Assembly: GCF_008001015.1 (NCBI RefSeq)
Contig: NZ_CP042862.1
Location: 1,364,001-1,428,000, forward strand
Source: Serinicoccus profundi
GTDB lineage: Bacteria; Actinomycetota; Actinomycetes; Actinomycetales; Dermatophilaceae
DNA length: 64,000 bases
Reading direction: 5' to 3'
The notes beneath the pieces were generated by a model that saw only the letters and a list, made by a program, of their open reading frames with translations, did no database searches and had not been told where the DNA came from. The position numbers and the translations under genes are program-made. Shown here piece by piece: positions 25,436 to 34,952 of the stretch (positions are counted from its first letter, which is position 1; every line of letters starts with the position of its first letter).

Positions 25436-25873
25436 ATGAGTGCCTCCGCCCGCTGGGACGAAGCCCGCCGCCGCCTGGTCGACGAGCTGGCCAGGCTCGA
25501 CGAGGGTGAGTCGTTCGTGCTGTCCGAGCCCGCCCCGGTGCGGGAGCCTGCTCGCCGCCGCTGGTTCGGCGTGGGGCAGAGGCCCGCTGCGGAGGCCGGG
25601 CGCTACGTGCAGGTCTCGCGCCTGGGCCCGGACCTGCTCTGCGAGTGCGTCTCCGCCGCGTATGCCGACCTCACGCCGGAGCAGACCGCCGCGCTGCTGG
25701 CGCAGGGCTGGTCCGACCCGGCCAGGCCCCCGCGTGGGGTCTCCTCGGAGAACCACGTCCACTGGGGACGCGTCGAGGACCCGGGCGCGAGCGCCGATCT
25801 GCTCGTGGGGGCCCTGCAGGCTCTGGGCACCGGCGTGCCCGACGCCCGCTGGAGCTGGGACCGGGTGGCGTAG
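25436..25873 (+). CDS. TY-Chap-like small protein
   Basis: A 145-residue protein. The order (W-E-R-R-L-EL, a long strand GRYVQVSRL, then LLCECVSAAYAD-LTPEQTAALLAQGW) resembles the TY-Chap/YbjN-like fold found in many Actinobacteria. Function is unknown; the fold resembles type III secretion chaperones but no such system is seen. The ATG at 25436 is preceded by CACGCT at 6 nt, a weak leaderless-type element. The gene is divergent from the LpqN-like gene and converges with the SNF2 helicase. Confidence 0.5.
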   Translation: MSASARWDEARRRLVDELARLDEGESFVLSEPAPVREPARRRWFGVGQRPAAEAGRYVQVSRLGPDLLCECVSAAYADLTPEQTAALLAQGWSDPARPPRGVSSENHVHWGRVEDPGASADLLVGALQALGTGVPDARWSWDRVA

Positions 25874-25924
25874 CGGCCTCGAGGTCGTGGGCGCTGGGGA
25901 AGGTGTCCGGCTCAGCTCCGACGG

Positions 25925-28900
25925 TCACGAGCGCGGGGCGTCGGTCGTCGGGCCCAGCAGTCCGCGGATGTCCTCGGCGCTCAGCGGCGCACCCAGGGCG
26001 CCGCCGGCGTCGACGACCTTGTCGAAGAGCTCTCGCTTGTGCTCCTGCAGCTCGACGACCTTCTCCTCGATGGTGCCCTCGGCGACCAGCCGGTAGACCA
26101 TCACGGTCTTGTCCTGACCGATGCGGTGGGTGCGGTCGACGGCCTGGGCCTCCACAGCGGGGTTCCACCACGGGTCGAGCACGAAGACATAGTCCGCCTC
26201 GGTGAGCGTGAGGCCGGATCCGCCGGCCTTGAGGCTGATGAGGAAGACCGGTGCGTCCCCGTCGGTGAACTGAGCGATCCGCCGTGGCCGATCCCGTGTC
26301 CGCCCGTCGAGGTACACGTGCTCGATGCCCTCGGCCTCCAGACGTTCGCGCACGACGCGGAGAAATCGCGTGAACTGGCTGAAGACCAGGCACCGGTGTC
26401 CCTCGGCGGCGACCTCGACCACGTGCTCGAGCAGGGCGTCGACCTTGCTGGGACGGGCGGTGGCCGGGGCGTCGGGCACCACGAGGTGGACGTCGAGACT
26501 GAGCTGGCGCAGCTTGGTGAGCGCGGCGAGGATGGCGATCCGGTGCCGGTCGACGTCGTCGAGCAGACCGAGGATGCGCTGCCGCTCGCGCTGCAGGTGC
26601 GTGTCGTAGATGCGTCGGTGCGCGGGGTTCAAGGGCACCGAGATCACCTGCTCGACCTTCGCGGGCAGGTCTGCGGCCACCGCTTCCTTCGTGCGGCGCA
26701 GCACGAGCGGTCGGATGCGCCGACGCAGCGTCTCCAGCTGCTCCGGGGCTGCCCCGGACTCGATCGGTTTGCGGAAGACCGTCCCGAAGCGTTCCGGAGA
26801 GCTGAAGAGTCCCGGCGCGACGATCGACAGCAGCGCCCACAGGTCCATGAGCGAGTTCTCGAGCGGCGTGCCGGTCACGGCGATCTTCACCGGAGCCCGC
26901 AGCCTGCGGGCGACCTGGTAGGTGCGCGAGCGGTGGTTCTTCACCGCCTGCGCCTCGTCGAGGACGACCGCCCCCCAGGTGCGCTGCAGCAGGTCCGCCT
27001 CGTCGATCCGCAGCAGGGTGTATGACGTCACGACCACGTGGTGACCGGCGACCAGGTCGTTCAGGGTCTGCCCGGCGCGGCGCAGGGTCTGGGTGAGCGC
27101 AGCCACCCGCAGGCCCGGGGTGAACCTCGCGGCCTCGCGCTCCCACGTGGCGACGACGCTCGTCGGCGCGACGACGAGCAACGGTTCCTGGGGGGTCAAC
27201 CGCCCCTCGACCCGGGAGCGTTCAGCCGCGGTGAGGACCTGGAGGGTCTTGCCCAGTCCCATGTCGTCGGCGAGGATCCCGCCGAGCTCGTGGTCCAGGA
27301 GGAAGGACAGCCATCGGTAGCCGTCGAGCTGGTAGTCGCGCAGCGTCGCCTCGACGGTGGCCGGCGGGTCGGGGTGCGGCAGCTCCTCCAGAGCCAGCAG
27401 GGCACCCACGGTGCGCTGCCACCGCTCGCTCTGCTCGGTGACCACCCCGAGGGAGACGAGCTCCTCCCACAGCCCGGCCTGGTAGCGGTTGATCCGCAGG
27501 TCGTCGCCGTCGCCACCGTCGTCCAGGGTGCGCGCCTCCTGGATCACGCGGTGCAGGGAGCGGAGTTCGTCGGTGTCCAGTCGGAACCACGACCCGTCCG
27601 GCAGCAGCAGGTGCTCCTCGTCGTGGGTCAGGGCGGTCACCAGGTCGCGCAGCGGCACCTCCTGGTCGCCCGCCCGGATGGTGACGCCGAGACCGAACCA
27701 GTCGCGGTCGGCGACGATCTCGACCCCCTCCGCGTCGTGGTTCCCATCGCTCTCCGGGTGGCCGAGGTCTCGGGTGGACACCTGCACGACCGGGCCGTCC
27801 TCGACCTCGGCATAGGCCAGCGGCTCACCGACGACGGTGACGTCGATGTCGCCCCGGCCATGCAGCGCCGGGAGCACGTCGCGGACGAACTGCACGGTGG
27901 CCCAGCCGGTGAGCTCAGGCTCCAGCACCACGCCGAGACGGGTCTTCCCGGGCAGGGGTATGCGCAGCCCCGGAGCGGCGTCGAGCACGTCGAGGCTGGC
28001 CAGGAGCGCCTCCTCACGGTCGAGGTCGCGGACCACGGGAGTCGCAGCAGCTCCCGGGCCGTCCCCGGCGGATCGGGCCTGGCCGGCGCGCGCCGGTCCG
28101 TGCCCGATCCCTGGCGCCGGGCGCAGGGGAACCTCGTGCGCGACCTGGCCGACGGCATACCGGAACGTCCACCGGAGCCGGGTGACGTGCTCGGGCTCGA
28201 AGGTGACTGTCAACCCCAGCCGCGGAGGTCGGACCTCGGGGACGAGGACGCTGCTGTCGCTGGAGATCAGGGTGGTGTGGCGACGCAGCGCGGGGGAGTA
28301 CGTCGTGAGGAACCGCTCGGTGTCCGCCGGCGGTACCCGCAGCTGCCCGGCTCTGCCCAGCAGTGTCGTGACCGCCTTGCTGAGCGGGCGGCTCAGGGGC
28401 GCGAGAACCATGCCGTGCTCGTCCCCGGCCGCGAGCCCGTGACCGGGGTAGCCGAGCAGCTGCGGTGCGGCGGTCGCGCCGGGGAGGTCCACGACGGTGT
28501 CCAGGGTGATGATCCCGTCGGGCCCCCGCGTCAGATCGAGCGAGAGGTCCACCGGGTCGGCCAGTTGGACGGGCCGGCGGCCGCGGCCGGTCACCAGGGC
28601 GACGCCGCAGCGGGCAGCCTCGCGCAGCAGCGGCCAGATCGCCGGTCCCAGGGCGGCGGACTCGACCCACTCGCCGGGGTGGTACCAGTGCGGCGCACGG
28701 GCCGCGTGCGCTTGGACGATCGCGCCCAGCGCGGCCCTGTGCTCGGCGTGGCCGCGCTGGCCACCGTAGCCGCGGTGCAGGTCGGACCAGGAGATGCCGG
28801 TCTGGATCCAGGCGCCGGACGCACCCCTGGTCAGCGGCTTGAGCCGGAGCCGGGTGGGGTGCGCCGTCGTGGCCTGCGCCAGCTCGACCTGCAGGGCGAG

Positions 28901-29362
28901 CGGTGTGCCACCCCGGTCCTCGACGGCGGGGTCGAGCTCGGCCAGCACCGGCGCGAGCAGGCTCTCCCACGTGGGATGTGGAGCGGGCGTCGGGGCGGGG
29001 CGCGTGGGGGAGGCCGGGCGGGTGGCATCGCTCGTGCGCTGGGCGTGCAGGATCAGCGCCGCCGCGTGCTTGCACAGCGTCCCGACGGGGCAGGAGCAGT
29101 CTGTTTCCAGACCGACGGGGCCGCGCTGGGTCTGGTGGCGTGGTGCGTCCGGTGTCCAGACGCTCGTGGAGTAGGGGCGGTTGCCGTAGACCGTGGCCGT
29201 GAGCACCCCGTCGAGGTCCTGACGCAGGTGCTGGACGGCGCCCTGTCGCTGGTAGGTGACCGCCCGTTTCACCGTGGTGGTGCCGAAGACCCTGCTGAGG
29301 TCGTCCCGGTGCAGGTCATGGATCCAGTCCGGTGCCACGAAGGCGCGCGGCGGACCAGCCAT
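25925..29362 (-). CDS. SNF2-family helicase with N-terminal SWIM zinc finger
   Basis: A 1145-residue protein. A SWIM finger ([11 protein letters not shown], about residues 95-105) may bind DNA or protein. A long middle region without a recognised domain follows. The RecA1 lobe has DDMGLGKTL (Walker A) and [10 protein letters not shown] (motif II), then TGTPLENS (motif III). The RecA2 lobe has [23 protein letters not shown] (motif V) and DRTHRIGQ (motif VI). It is an ATP-driven DNA translocase. ATG 29362 is chosen because GAGGAGA precedes it; an upstream in-frame start at 29482 would overlap the TA promoter. It diverges from a MazEF-like pair, which fits an accessory or defence role, not proven. 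Confidence 0.85.
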   Translation of the reverse strand: MAGPPRAFVAPDWIHDLHRDDLSRVFGTTTVKRAVTYQRQGAVQHLRQDLDGVLTATVYGNRPYSTSVWTPDAPRHQTQRGPVGLETDCSCPVGTLCKHAAALILHAQRTSDATRPASPTRPAPTPAPHPTWESLLAPVLAELDPAVEDRGGTPLALQVELAQATTAHPTRLRLKPLTRGASGAWIQTGISWSDLHRGYGGQRGHAEHRAALGAIVQAHAARAPHWYHPGEWVESAALGPAIWPLLREAARCGVALVTGRGRRPVQLADPVDLSLDLTRGPDGIITLDTVVDLPGATAAPQLLGYPGHGLAAGDEHGMVLAPLSRPLSKAVTTLLGRAGQLRVPPADTERFLTTYSPALRRHTTLISSDSSVLVPEVRPPRLGLTVTFEPEHVTRLRWTFRYAVGQVAHEVPLRPAPGIGHGPARAGQARSAGDGPGAAATPVVRDLDREEALLASLDVLDAAPGLRIPLPGKTRLGVVLEPELTGWATVQFVRDVLPALHGRGDIDVTVVGEPLAYAEVEDGPVVQVSTRDLGHPESDGNHDAEGVEIVADRDWFGLGVTIRAGDQEVPLRDLVTALTHDEEHLLLPDGSWFRLDTDELRSLHRVIQEARTLDDGGDGDDLRINRYQAGLWEELVSLGVVTEQSERWQRTVGALLALEELPHPDPPATVEATLRDYQLDGYRWLSFLLDHELGGILADDMGLGKTLQVLTAAERSRVEGRLTPQEPLLVVAPTSVVATWEREAARFTPGLRVAALTQTLRRAGQTLNDLVAGHHVVVTSYTLLRIDEADLLQRTWGAVVLDEAQAVKNHRSRTYQVARRLRAPVKIAVTGTPLENSLMDLWALLSIVAPGLFSSPERFGTVFRKPIESGAAPEQLETLRRRIRPLVLRRTKEAVAADLPAKVEQVISVPLNPAHRRIYDTHLQRERQRILGLLDDVDRHRIAILAALTKLRQLSLDVHLVVPDAPATARPSKVDALLEHVVEVAAEGHRCLVFSQFTRFLRVVRERLEAEGIEHVYLDGRTRDRPRRIAQFTDGDAPVFLISLKAGGSGLTLTEADYVFVLDPWWNPAVEAQAVDRTHRIGQDKTVMVYRLVAEGTIEEKVVELQEHKRELFDKVVDAGGALGAPLSAEDIRGLLGPTTDAPRS

Positions 29363-29470
29363 GTCTGTCTCCTCGATGGCGTGTGGGCGGGGAGCCGGGC
29401 ACGAGGATACGCGGCATACCCGAGGGCGGACCTGGGGCGGCCTCACCGCGAGACTGCCTTCTCGCCCGCG

Positions 29471-29497
29471 TGCCACTTTCATGGCATATTAGTGGCA
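29471..29497 (+). promoter_or_regulatory. Inverted-repeat operator and leaderless promoter of a toxin-antitoxin pair
   Basis: TGCCACT (29471) and AGTGGCA (29491) form a perfect 7-bp inverted repeat with a 13-bp spacer; its right arm runs into the ATG. CATATT (29485-29490) lies 6 nt before the ATG and could be the -10. This fits autoregulation by the ribbon-helix-helix antitoxin, as is usual for such pairs. Confidence 0.5.
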
Positions 29498-29736
29498 TGG
29501 CCAGGGTGAGAGTGAGTACGACGGTGGATGCAGAGTTGCTGGCGTGCGCGCGGAAGGCGCATGCGGGCAGGACGGATGCGTCCCTGGTGGAGGAGGCGCT
29601 GGAGGCGCTGCTGCGGAACCACCGGGCGGCCGAGGTCGACGAGGCCTACGCCCGGGCCTACCGCGAGAGCCCGGTGGAGGCGCCCGACGAGTGGGGGGAC
29701 CTGACGACCTTCCTCGACGCGGCCGCGAGGCGCTGA
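29497..29736 (+). CDS. Ribbon-helix-helix antitoxin (MazE/RelB-like)
   Basis: A 79-residue protein with an N-terminal ribbon-helix-helix DNA-binding motif ([20 protein letters not shown]) and an acidic C-terminal tail ([19 protein letters not shown]) of the kind that wraps a toxin. It ends 2 nt before the MazF-like gene, the standard antitoxin-first order. It should neutralise the toxin and repress the pair through the inverted repeat overlapping its start. Confidence 0.75.
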   Translation: MARVRVSTTVDAELLACARKAHAGRTDASLVEEALEALLRNHRAAEVDEAYARAYRESPVEAPDEWGDLTTFLDAAARR

Positions 29737-29738
29737 CC

Positions 29739-30065
29739 ATGGAGCTCCCGACCAGGGGTGAGCTGTGGTGGGCGGACCTCGACGACGCCGGCGCCAGGCC
29801 CGTGGTGGTCGTCGGCCGGGACGCCGCGATCGCCGGCCGTCGGCGCGCCCTCGTGGCGCCCTGCAGCACGGTCGTCCGGGGGCTGCCGAGCGAGGTGCGG
29901 CTGGAGCCGGGTGAGGAACCGGTCCATCGTCCCTGCGCAGCACAGCTCGACGCCCTGACGGATCTGCCGATCTCGGTGCTGACCCGCCGGCTCGGGCGCC
30001 TGAGCGACGCAGCGATGCGGCGGGTGTGCGCCGCGCTCGGCGTCGCCGCCGACTGCTCCTCCTGA
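29739..30065 (+). CDS. MazF/PemK-like endoribonuclease toxin
   Basis: A 108-residue PemK/MazF-fold protein: RGELWWADLDDAGARPVVVV (strand 1-2 with the substrate loop), VAPCSTVVRG and a C-terminal LTRRLGRLSDAAMRRV helix. MazF toxins cut mRNA at short sequence motifs and stop growth. The conserved arginine after the first strands is visible; length is normal for the family. It is cotranscribed with the antitoxin just upstream. Confidence 0.75.
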   Translation: MELPTRGELWWADLDDAGARPVVVVGRDAAIAGRRRALVAPCSTVVRGLPSEVRLEPGEEPVHRPCAAQLDALTDLPISVLTRRLGRLSDAAMRRVCAALGVAADCSS

Positions 30066-30178
30066 CGCCTCGCCAGCCCCGTGCCGTGACGGCTGACCGG
30101 CGGTGTGGCTGTCGTGGAAGGAGGCGGCGGGAGGATCTCACATCGCGCCGCTACGGTTTCACCCATGACGATCTTCGG

Positions 30179-31159
30179 ATGCTCTGGCCCGTGATCACGC
30201 ACATCGAGTCTCCCACGGAGGCTGCCTCCCTAGCGCAGTCCTTGCTGCGGCGGGACCGGACGAAGCCCGCCGTCGTGGTCAGTGTGAGCGTCACCGCAGA
30301 CGAACCGTTCATCGACGTCGCTGAGCTGACCAAGGCGGTCGGAGACGACTGCGAGGTCTATGTGATCAAGACCGGAAGCTGACCTACACATTCTCCGACG
30401 CTCCTCCCCGCGGGCCGTGAAGTCTACGGCGGCGCGTCTCGCGTGTACGCCGTCGACAACGCCTGGGTGCAGGACCAGTACCGGTCACCGCTGCGCTTCG
30501 CCTTCTCGCCCGACGCCGACGAAAGGGTCCTCAACCTCCTCATCGAGGATGCGATGACCGCGGCGCACGCTGCTGGGCTGGGGCAGCGGTCGACGACGCA
30601 ACGCGCACGTCGACGGGTCACAGGTGCTGTCCGCGGGACGGTCGCGGGTCGGGCGCTGGTCGACGTCGGCGGGGTCTGGCCGGCCGTCACCTACCCGGAC
30701 CGGTTGGTCCCTGGCGTGGGAGTCGACCACATGTTCCGGCACAAGATGCAGGTCGAGGGCCTGCTCGACCCGGACACCAACGTCCTCCACCTGGAGGGGG
30801 TCCGCGAGGCGGAGCATGCACTGGCGGCGGTGGACGTGGAGACTGTTCTGCTGGCCAGGGTTGGGGAGGTCAGAGCGACCAGCGTGAGCCTCGAGGTCTA
30901 CCCGGGCGTGAGCGTCGTCGTGAGTCAGGAGGGGTCGGACGACGACCTCAGGGTGAGCTTTACCAGCGGGGAGGTCGTGCCGGTCGAGGTGAAGAGTATG
31001 GGGTCGGCCCGCACACCCACCTCGGTCCTGGTCCTGCCAGCCACCTTTGCGGACATGGCCGAGCCCGTCGCTCTTCTGAATGGTGGCCCGCACCGGAAGA
31101 CAGCAAGATCATCGGTGCCTTCTCCGCTCGCTCGCCTACCAGATCGTGCGTCGCGGTAG
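30179..31159 (+). pseudogene. Uncharacterised gene with two compensating frameshifts
   Basis: One long protein appears split across frames. The first segment (from ATG 30179, MLWPVITHIESP) reads to VYVIKTG; one frame over, LTYTFSDA follows; then PAGREVYGGASRVYAVDNAW opens the last 240 residues. A missing A near 30376 and an extra C near 30403 explain this. TACGGT (30152-30157) sits 7 nt before another ATG at 30165, out of frame, so a third indel near the start is possible. I recognise no domain; the sequence is a soluble alpha/beta protein rich in Val/Asp. Decay or assembly errors are both plausible. Confidence 0.5.
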
Positions 31160-31179
31160 GCGCGAGGCCGCGCGGTTGG

Positions 31180-31185
31180 TACGTT
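31180..31185 (+). promoter_or_regulatory. -10 element of the leaderless HNH gene
   Basis: TACGTT lies 6 nt before the ATG at 31192 with no ribosome binding site between. This supports the chosen start. Confidence 0.45.
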
Positions 31186-31191
31186 CCGTCC

Positions 31192-32151
31192 ATGAGGGCG
31201 TACATCTTCCCCACGGACACGGCGTGGGCGCGCTACCTCATCGATCTGCAACAGCGCGACCCAACTCAGACCGAGGCGAACTTCTGGCTGCCAAGCCCGG
31301 TGGGATTCAAAGCACTCTCGCCCGGTGATCGTTTCCTCTTCCGCCACAAGAAGGGCGCCGGTGGTCAGATCTTTGGCGGCGCGCTGTATGCCGACTACTT
31401 GCGGTTGCGGGTAAGCGAGGCGTGGCGTCTCTACGGAGAGTTCAACGGTGCGGAGTCGTTCGAGGCACTTCATACGAGCATCGAGGGATATAGGAAGAAG
31501 AACGGTTCCACGTTCGATCCCGACCCGCAGATCGGTTGTATCTTGTTGACCGACGTATCGTTCACGCCGTCGGGAGGGGAACTGCCCGTGCCGCCCGGGT
31601 TCCCGATGTCGTCGCCGCGTGGGCGGGGCTACGGGCCGGAACATTCGGAGTGGTCGGTGGTTGAGCAGACCTTCGCCGACGTGCTCTGGCGAGCCGGGGT
31701 GGCCGCCCTGCGACCAGACTCCGACGCCGCTGCCTATCTTCCGGGCGCCACCCGTGAACGTGTCGACGGGGCGCACTGGGTACGTCGGGGTCAGCGGTGG
31801 TTCGCCAGCAAGGTGCTGACAGCGTACGAGCGCCGCTGCGCGATCACCGGCAGCCACATTGCGCCGACACTGCAGGCGGCTCACATCCGGCCGATCGCCA
31901 AAGACGGCAGGCACAGCGCCGATAACGGGCTGTTGCTGCGGTCGGATGTGCATACGCTCTTCGACGACGGCTACCTGGGCTTGGATGAGAAGCACCGTTT
32001 GCACGTCAGTCGGCGGTTGCGCGCGGACTTCGGCAATGGCATGGAGTTCTACGCGAAGCTGGGAGAGTCCATCTCCGTCCCTGCACGCCGCGACGAACGG
32101 CCGAGCGTCGAGGCTGTGACCTGGCATATGGACGAGGTGTTCTTGCGGTAG
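31192..32151 (+). CDS. HNH endonuclease with EVE-like N-terminus (possible modification-dependent restriction enzyme)
   Basis: A 319-residue protein. The C-terminal third is an HNH_2 nuclease: CAITGSHIAPTLQAAHIRPI, then HSADNGLLLRSDVHTLFDDG. The N-terminal half (AYIFPTDTAWARYL, LSPGDRFLFRHKKG, FGGALYADYLRL) has the strand pattern of EVE/PUA-type base-reading domains. Related EVE-HNH enzymes cut DNA with modified cytosines; that function is an inference here. The gene uses more A/T-ending codons than its neighbours and stands among toxin-antitoxin pairs, which suggests horizontal transfer. No methyltransferase is nearby, consistent with a modification-dependent (type IV-like) enzyme. Confidence 0.65.
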   Translation: MRAYIFPTDTAWARYLIDLQQRDPTQTEANFWLPSPVGFKALSPGDRFLFRHKKGAGGQIFGGALYADYLRLRVSEAWRLYGEFNGAESFEALHTSIEGYRKKNGSTFDPDPQIGCILLTDVSFTPSGGELPVPPGFPMSSPRGRGYGPEHSEWSVVEQTFADVLWRAGVAALRPDSDAAAYLPGATRERVDGAHWVRRGQRWFASKVLTAYERRCAITGSHIAPTLQAAHIRPIAKDGRHSADNGLLLRSDVHTLFDDGYLGLDEKHRLHVSRRLRADFGNGMEFYAKLGESISVPARRDERPSVEAVTWHMDEVFLR

Positions 32152-32249
32152 CGCCTTCGAGGTCGGCCGGTCGCCCGTACTCAGCACGTTCGGCGTCGCG
32201 GTCGCCGGGGTGTCGCCGGTGTGTATTGCAAGCTTCTTCATCGCGGCCT

Positions 32250-32366
32250 GAACTCAGCGCCGGTGAGCACGAGGTCGCCGAGGCGGTCCCGGCGGCTGAC
32301 CAGCGGGAGGTCATGGCCGAGTTGTTCATCAGCGAGGGGGCCGTCAGGGCGCGGCTGGCGACGGGC
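32250..32366 (+). pseudogene. Remnant of a LuxR-type helix-turn-helix
   Basis: One frame reads LSAGEHEVAEAV, then REVMAELFISEGAVRARL. This follows the LuxR/NarL HTH pattern (LS-RE-EV, then ELFIS-GTVR) over about 38 residues with degraded positions. No receiver domain or start is present around it, so it looks like a fossil of a response-regulator gene. The rest of 32152-32550 holds no supported gene. Confidence 0.45.
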
Positions 32367-32502
32367 AGGGACAGCTCGAGGTCGATAGCCGGGTGGGTGC
32401 TCGTGGCTGCCACGGCAGGCGCAGGGAAGCACGTCACGAGGTTGAAGAGGTCCGTGCCTCATCCCGGTGCGTTGCAGAAGGCCTAGACTCTTCGGTGGGG
32501 TT

Positions 32503-32527
32503 CCTTACGTTAGGTGCTTCAGTAAGG
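32503..32527 (+). promoter_or_regulatory. Inverted repeat upstream of the AbrB-type antitoxin
   Basis: CCTTAC (32503) and GTAAGG (32522) form a 6-bp inverted repeat with a 13-bp spacer. It overlaps TACGTT (32506-32511), a -10-like element. It is a candidate autoregulatory operator for the following pair. Confidence 0.4.
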
Positions 32528-32550
32528 TTGCGCAGGTTGGGGAGGTACGA

Positions 32551-32817
32551 GTGGCGAACGCGAGAATGACCACGAAGGGCCAGATCACGGTGCCCAAGGA
32601 GGTCCGGGAGGACCTCGGCCTGACAGCTGGGTCCACGGTGATGTTCGTCAAGGTCGCGGAGGGGCAGTACCGGTTGCTCGCCCGCACGGGGTCGATGGCC
32701 GACCTGGACGGGCTGTTGCGGCGCCCGGGGCAGCAGAAGGTGGAGCTCGACGAGATGGAGGAGGCCATCGCGGGGGGAGCTGCTGCATCCCGACTCGACG
32801 CGGGATCGCCGGAGTGA
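32551..32817 (+). CDS. vapB: AbrB/MazE-type antitoxin (VapB)
   Basis: An 88-residue protein with a swapped-hairpin AbrB DNA-binding domain (MTTKGQITVPKEVREDLG, then STVMFVKVAEGQYRLLAR) and a C-terminal toxin-binding tail. The start is GTG at 32551 with GGGGAGG upstream. The stop overlaps the PIN-domain toxin start by 4 bp (GTGA), the classic TA layout. Confidence 0.8.
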   Translation: MANARMTTKGQITVPKEVREDLGLTAGSTVMFVKVAEGQYRLLARTGSMADLDGLLRRPGQQKVELDEMEEAIAGGAAASRLDAGSPE

Positions 32818-33212
32818 CCGGGCTGGATACGAGTGTCCTGGTCCGCTATCTCGTACACGACGACGATGCCGAGCATGCCCTTGCTGCCCGGGTCCTGGAG
32901 GGACTGACCACGCAGGCGTCAGGATTCATCACGCAGGTGACCCTGGTCGAGCTCTACTGGGTGCTCGCTCGAGCCTACGGCTACCCCCGGGAGACATGCC
33001 TCATGGCGATCAGCCGCCTCGTGGCCACGCCGTCGCTGGAGTTCGACGACGGCGAGGGAGTCGTCCGGGCGCTCACCTTGGCAGAGGAGGGAGCGGACTT
33101 CCCCGATGCCCTCATCCAGGGTGCCATGGAACTCTTCGGGGTGCCCGAGACCGTGACCTTCGACCGGCGCGCCTCCCGGACCCTCGGGTGGACGCTGCTC
33201 ACCTCCGGGTAG
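32814..33212 (+). CDS. vapC: PIN-domain ribonuclease toxin (VapC)
   Basis: A 132-residue PIN-domain protein. The first acidic residue is in TGLDTSVLVRYL, the second in TLVELYWVL, the third and fourth in EEGADFPDALI and TFDRRA, so the Mg2+-binding quartet is complete. VapC toxins are RNases, often cutting tRNA or rRNA loops. Start GTG at 32814. The 3' end overlaps a minus-strand gene by about 14 bp. Confidence 0.8.
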   Translation: MTGLDTSVLVRYLVHDDDAEHALAARVLEGLTTQASGFITQVTLVELYWVLARAYGYPRETCLMAISRLVATPSLEFDDGEGVVRALTLAEEGADFPDALIQGAMELFGVPETVTFDRRASRTLGWTLLTSG

Positions 33213-33422
33213 GGACGACATACAGAGCCTGCGCCGCCCACCGGTCCGCCAATTGCTGGCGCCGGGCCCGGTCCCGCGCCAGGGTCCCGACGCCTCCGCG
33301 AGCAGCAGGGTCTCCTCGAGCCATTCCAGCCGTTGGGCCGGCGTCGTCGCGGCGCGAGCACGCAGAACGGAGCGCGTGTCGGAGGTGCCGCGCCAGAGGT
33401 CCTCATCCATCGGACTGCTCAT
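33199..33422 (-). pseudogene. Partner gene of a nucleotidyltransferase, single-base deletion
   Basis: The ATG at 33422 opens SSPMDEDLWRGTSDTRSVLR, then QRLEWLEETLLLAEASG. About position 33288 the sense switches one frame, continuing LARDRARRQQLADRWAAQAL to VVPTRR and a stop at 33199. Adding one G restores a 74-residue helical protein. I recall such small proteins encoded with the nucleotidyltransferase type seen directly upstream, an MNT-like toxin-antitoxin arrangement. Its start overlaps the end of that gene by about 20 bp. Confidence 0.5.
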
Positions 33423-33578
33423 CGCCGCTAACCCTAGGGCCCTCTACCAACTGGGACAACGCGTCGATGTCCGCCAAGTCCTGGGCGCGCCCGGACAGCC
33501 GCTTCATCGTGAGCAGGTGCTCGCGTAGTCGACACCTGCGTCGTTCAGCGCGGACAGAAGCTCGAGGATCCGGCGCAC
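33403..33578 (-). pseudogene. Nucleotidyltransferase with an internal deletion
   Basis: From GTG 33578 the frame reads VRRILELLSALNDAGVDY, the start of a minimal nucleotidyltransferase. Instead of the expected GG-x-A-x-HG active site it jumps at about 33522 into another frame, which reads LLTMKRLSGRAQDLADIDAL, the usual C-terminal end of the family. The core with the catalytic Asp residues is missing. A deletion of most of the gene is the simplest reading. Confidence 0.6.
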
Positions 33579-33623
33579 GTCAGCACCCTATCCGGAGCCT
33601 TGGCGGGCGCCTGCGGAGATGGC

Positions 33624-33629
33624 TACCGT
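33624..33629 (+). promoter_or_regulatory. -10 element of the leaderless pRiA4b-like gene
   Basis: TACCGT lies 7 nt before the GTG at 33637, with no ribosome binding site. This identifies the GTG start. Confidence 0.45.
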
Positions 33630-33636
33630 GGGTCCC

Positions 33637-34952
33637 GTGACCGACGACCCGATGTCCGAGATGCGCAGGAAGGTGGCGGACCTGTCGCCGGAGCAGCTAC
33701 AGGGGGTGCTGGACGGCTTCCTGGGTGGCGGCCTGGCCAGGTTCGCGCCCGAGCCGGAACCGCATACCCCTGAGCTGCCCACGGTGCACGAGCCCCCCGA
33801 GGCGCCGGTCCTGCTCACGGTGCGCGTCGACGTCGACCAGGCGAAACCACCGGTGTGGCGGCGGCTGGAGCTGCGCGGCGAGCTGCGGCTGGACGAGGTC
33901 CACTCCGTCCTGCAGGCCGCCTTCGACTGGGAGGACTACCACCTCCACCGTTTCTCGCCCGGCCCCAGCGCCGGGGATGGCGCGGCCCGTCCTTCCTGAC
34001 GCCGTTCGACCTGGACGAGGGTGAGGAGGGCATCCTGGAGTCCGATGTGCGGCTCGACCAGGTGCTGCGGTCGGCGGGGGACCGCCTGACCTACACCTAC
34101 GACTTCGGCGACGACTGGCACCACACGGTGCGGCTGGAGTCGGTCGCCCCGATGGCTCCCGACGCACCGCGCGCGGTGTGCACCGGCGGGCGGATGGCCG
34201 GGCCGCTGGAGGACTGCGGCGGCGCGTGGGGGCACAACGAGCTGGTCGCCGCCTTCCTGGCGGACCCCGTCACGATGCCCGGCCTGGACGACGACCACCG
34301 TGACTGGCTTCCGGCCGGATGGGACCCCACCCACCTCGACCTCGACGAGGTCACGGGACGGCTCTCCCTGGTCGGCAAGGACGCCGAGGACCTGCTGGCG
34401 GCGCTGGCACCGGAGCGTGGAGGCTCTGGACCCGGCTTCCCGGAGGCGCTGCAGCCGCTGCTCGACCTTGCTCCGCGCGCCGTCGAACTCGAGTTCGCGC
34501 AGCTGTGCGTCCGTGCCACCACCGCGCAGCAGGCCGAGCTGAGCGCCGAGGACCTCGCCGAGATCGCGCGTCCCTACCGCTACCTGGTCGAGCTGGCGGG
34601 GGAGGACGGCATACCGCTGACGGCCGCGGGCTGGATGAAACCCGCCTACGTGCAGCGCGTCTATGGGGACCTGGGTCTGGACGAGGACTGGATCGGCCGG
34701 GGCAACCGGGAGGACCAGACCCTGCCCGTCCTCCAGCTGCGCGAGATGTGCCAGCAGGCCGGCCTGCTGCGCAAGCACAAGGGGAGGTTGCTGCAGACCA
34801 GGCTGGCCCGCTCGCTGACGACCGACGAGGGGTATGTCGAGGCGCTCGCCTCCCGCCTGCTGCGGGACAAGAACGAGTACGAGCGGGCCGCCAAGGCGTT
34901 GTTCGCGCTGCTCACCGCAGCTCCGGGCGCGCCAGCCATGACCACATGGTGA
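33637..34952 (+). pseudogene. Plasmid pRiA4b ORF-3-like protein, frameshifted
   Basis: From GTG 33637 the protein reads VTDDPMSEMRRKVADL..., reaching the ORF-3 domain (TVRVDVDQAKPPVWRRLELR, then DWEDYHLHRFSPG). Near 33960-33990 the frame is lost. One frame over it continues GPSFLTPFDLDEGEEG and YTYDFGDDWHHTV, hallmarks of the family, then about 290 further residues to 34952. A single indel in a C/G-rich stretch explains this. The family is of unknown function. A short, diverged copy of part of this gene (about 34404-34475) recurs at 37394-37461. Confidence 0.6.

Noticed and set aside
32238-32462. Minus-strand frame of 74 codons opposite the LuxR remnant
   Set aside because: Arg/Pro-rich shadow without domain or promoter.
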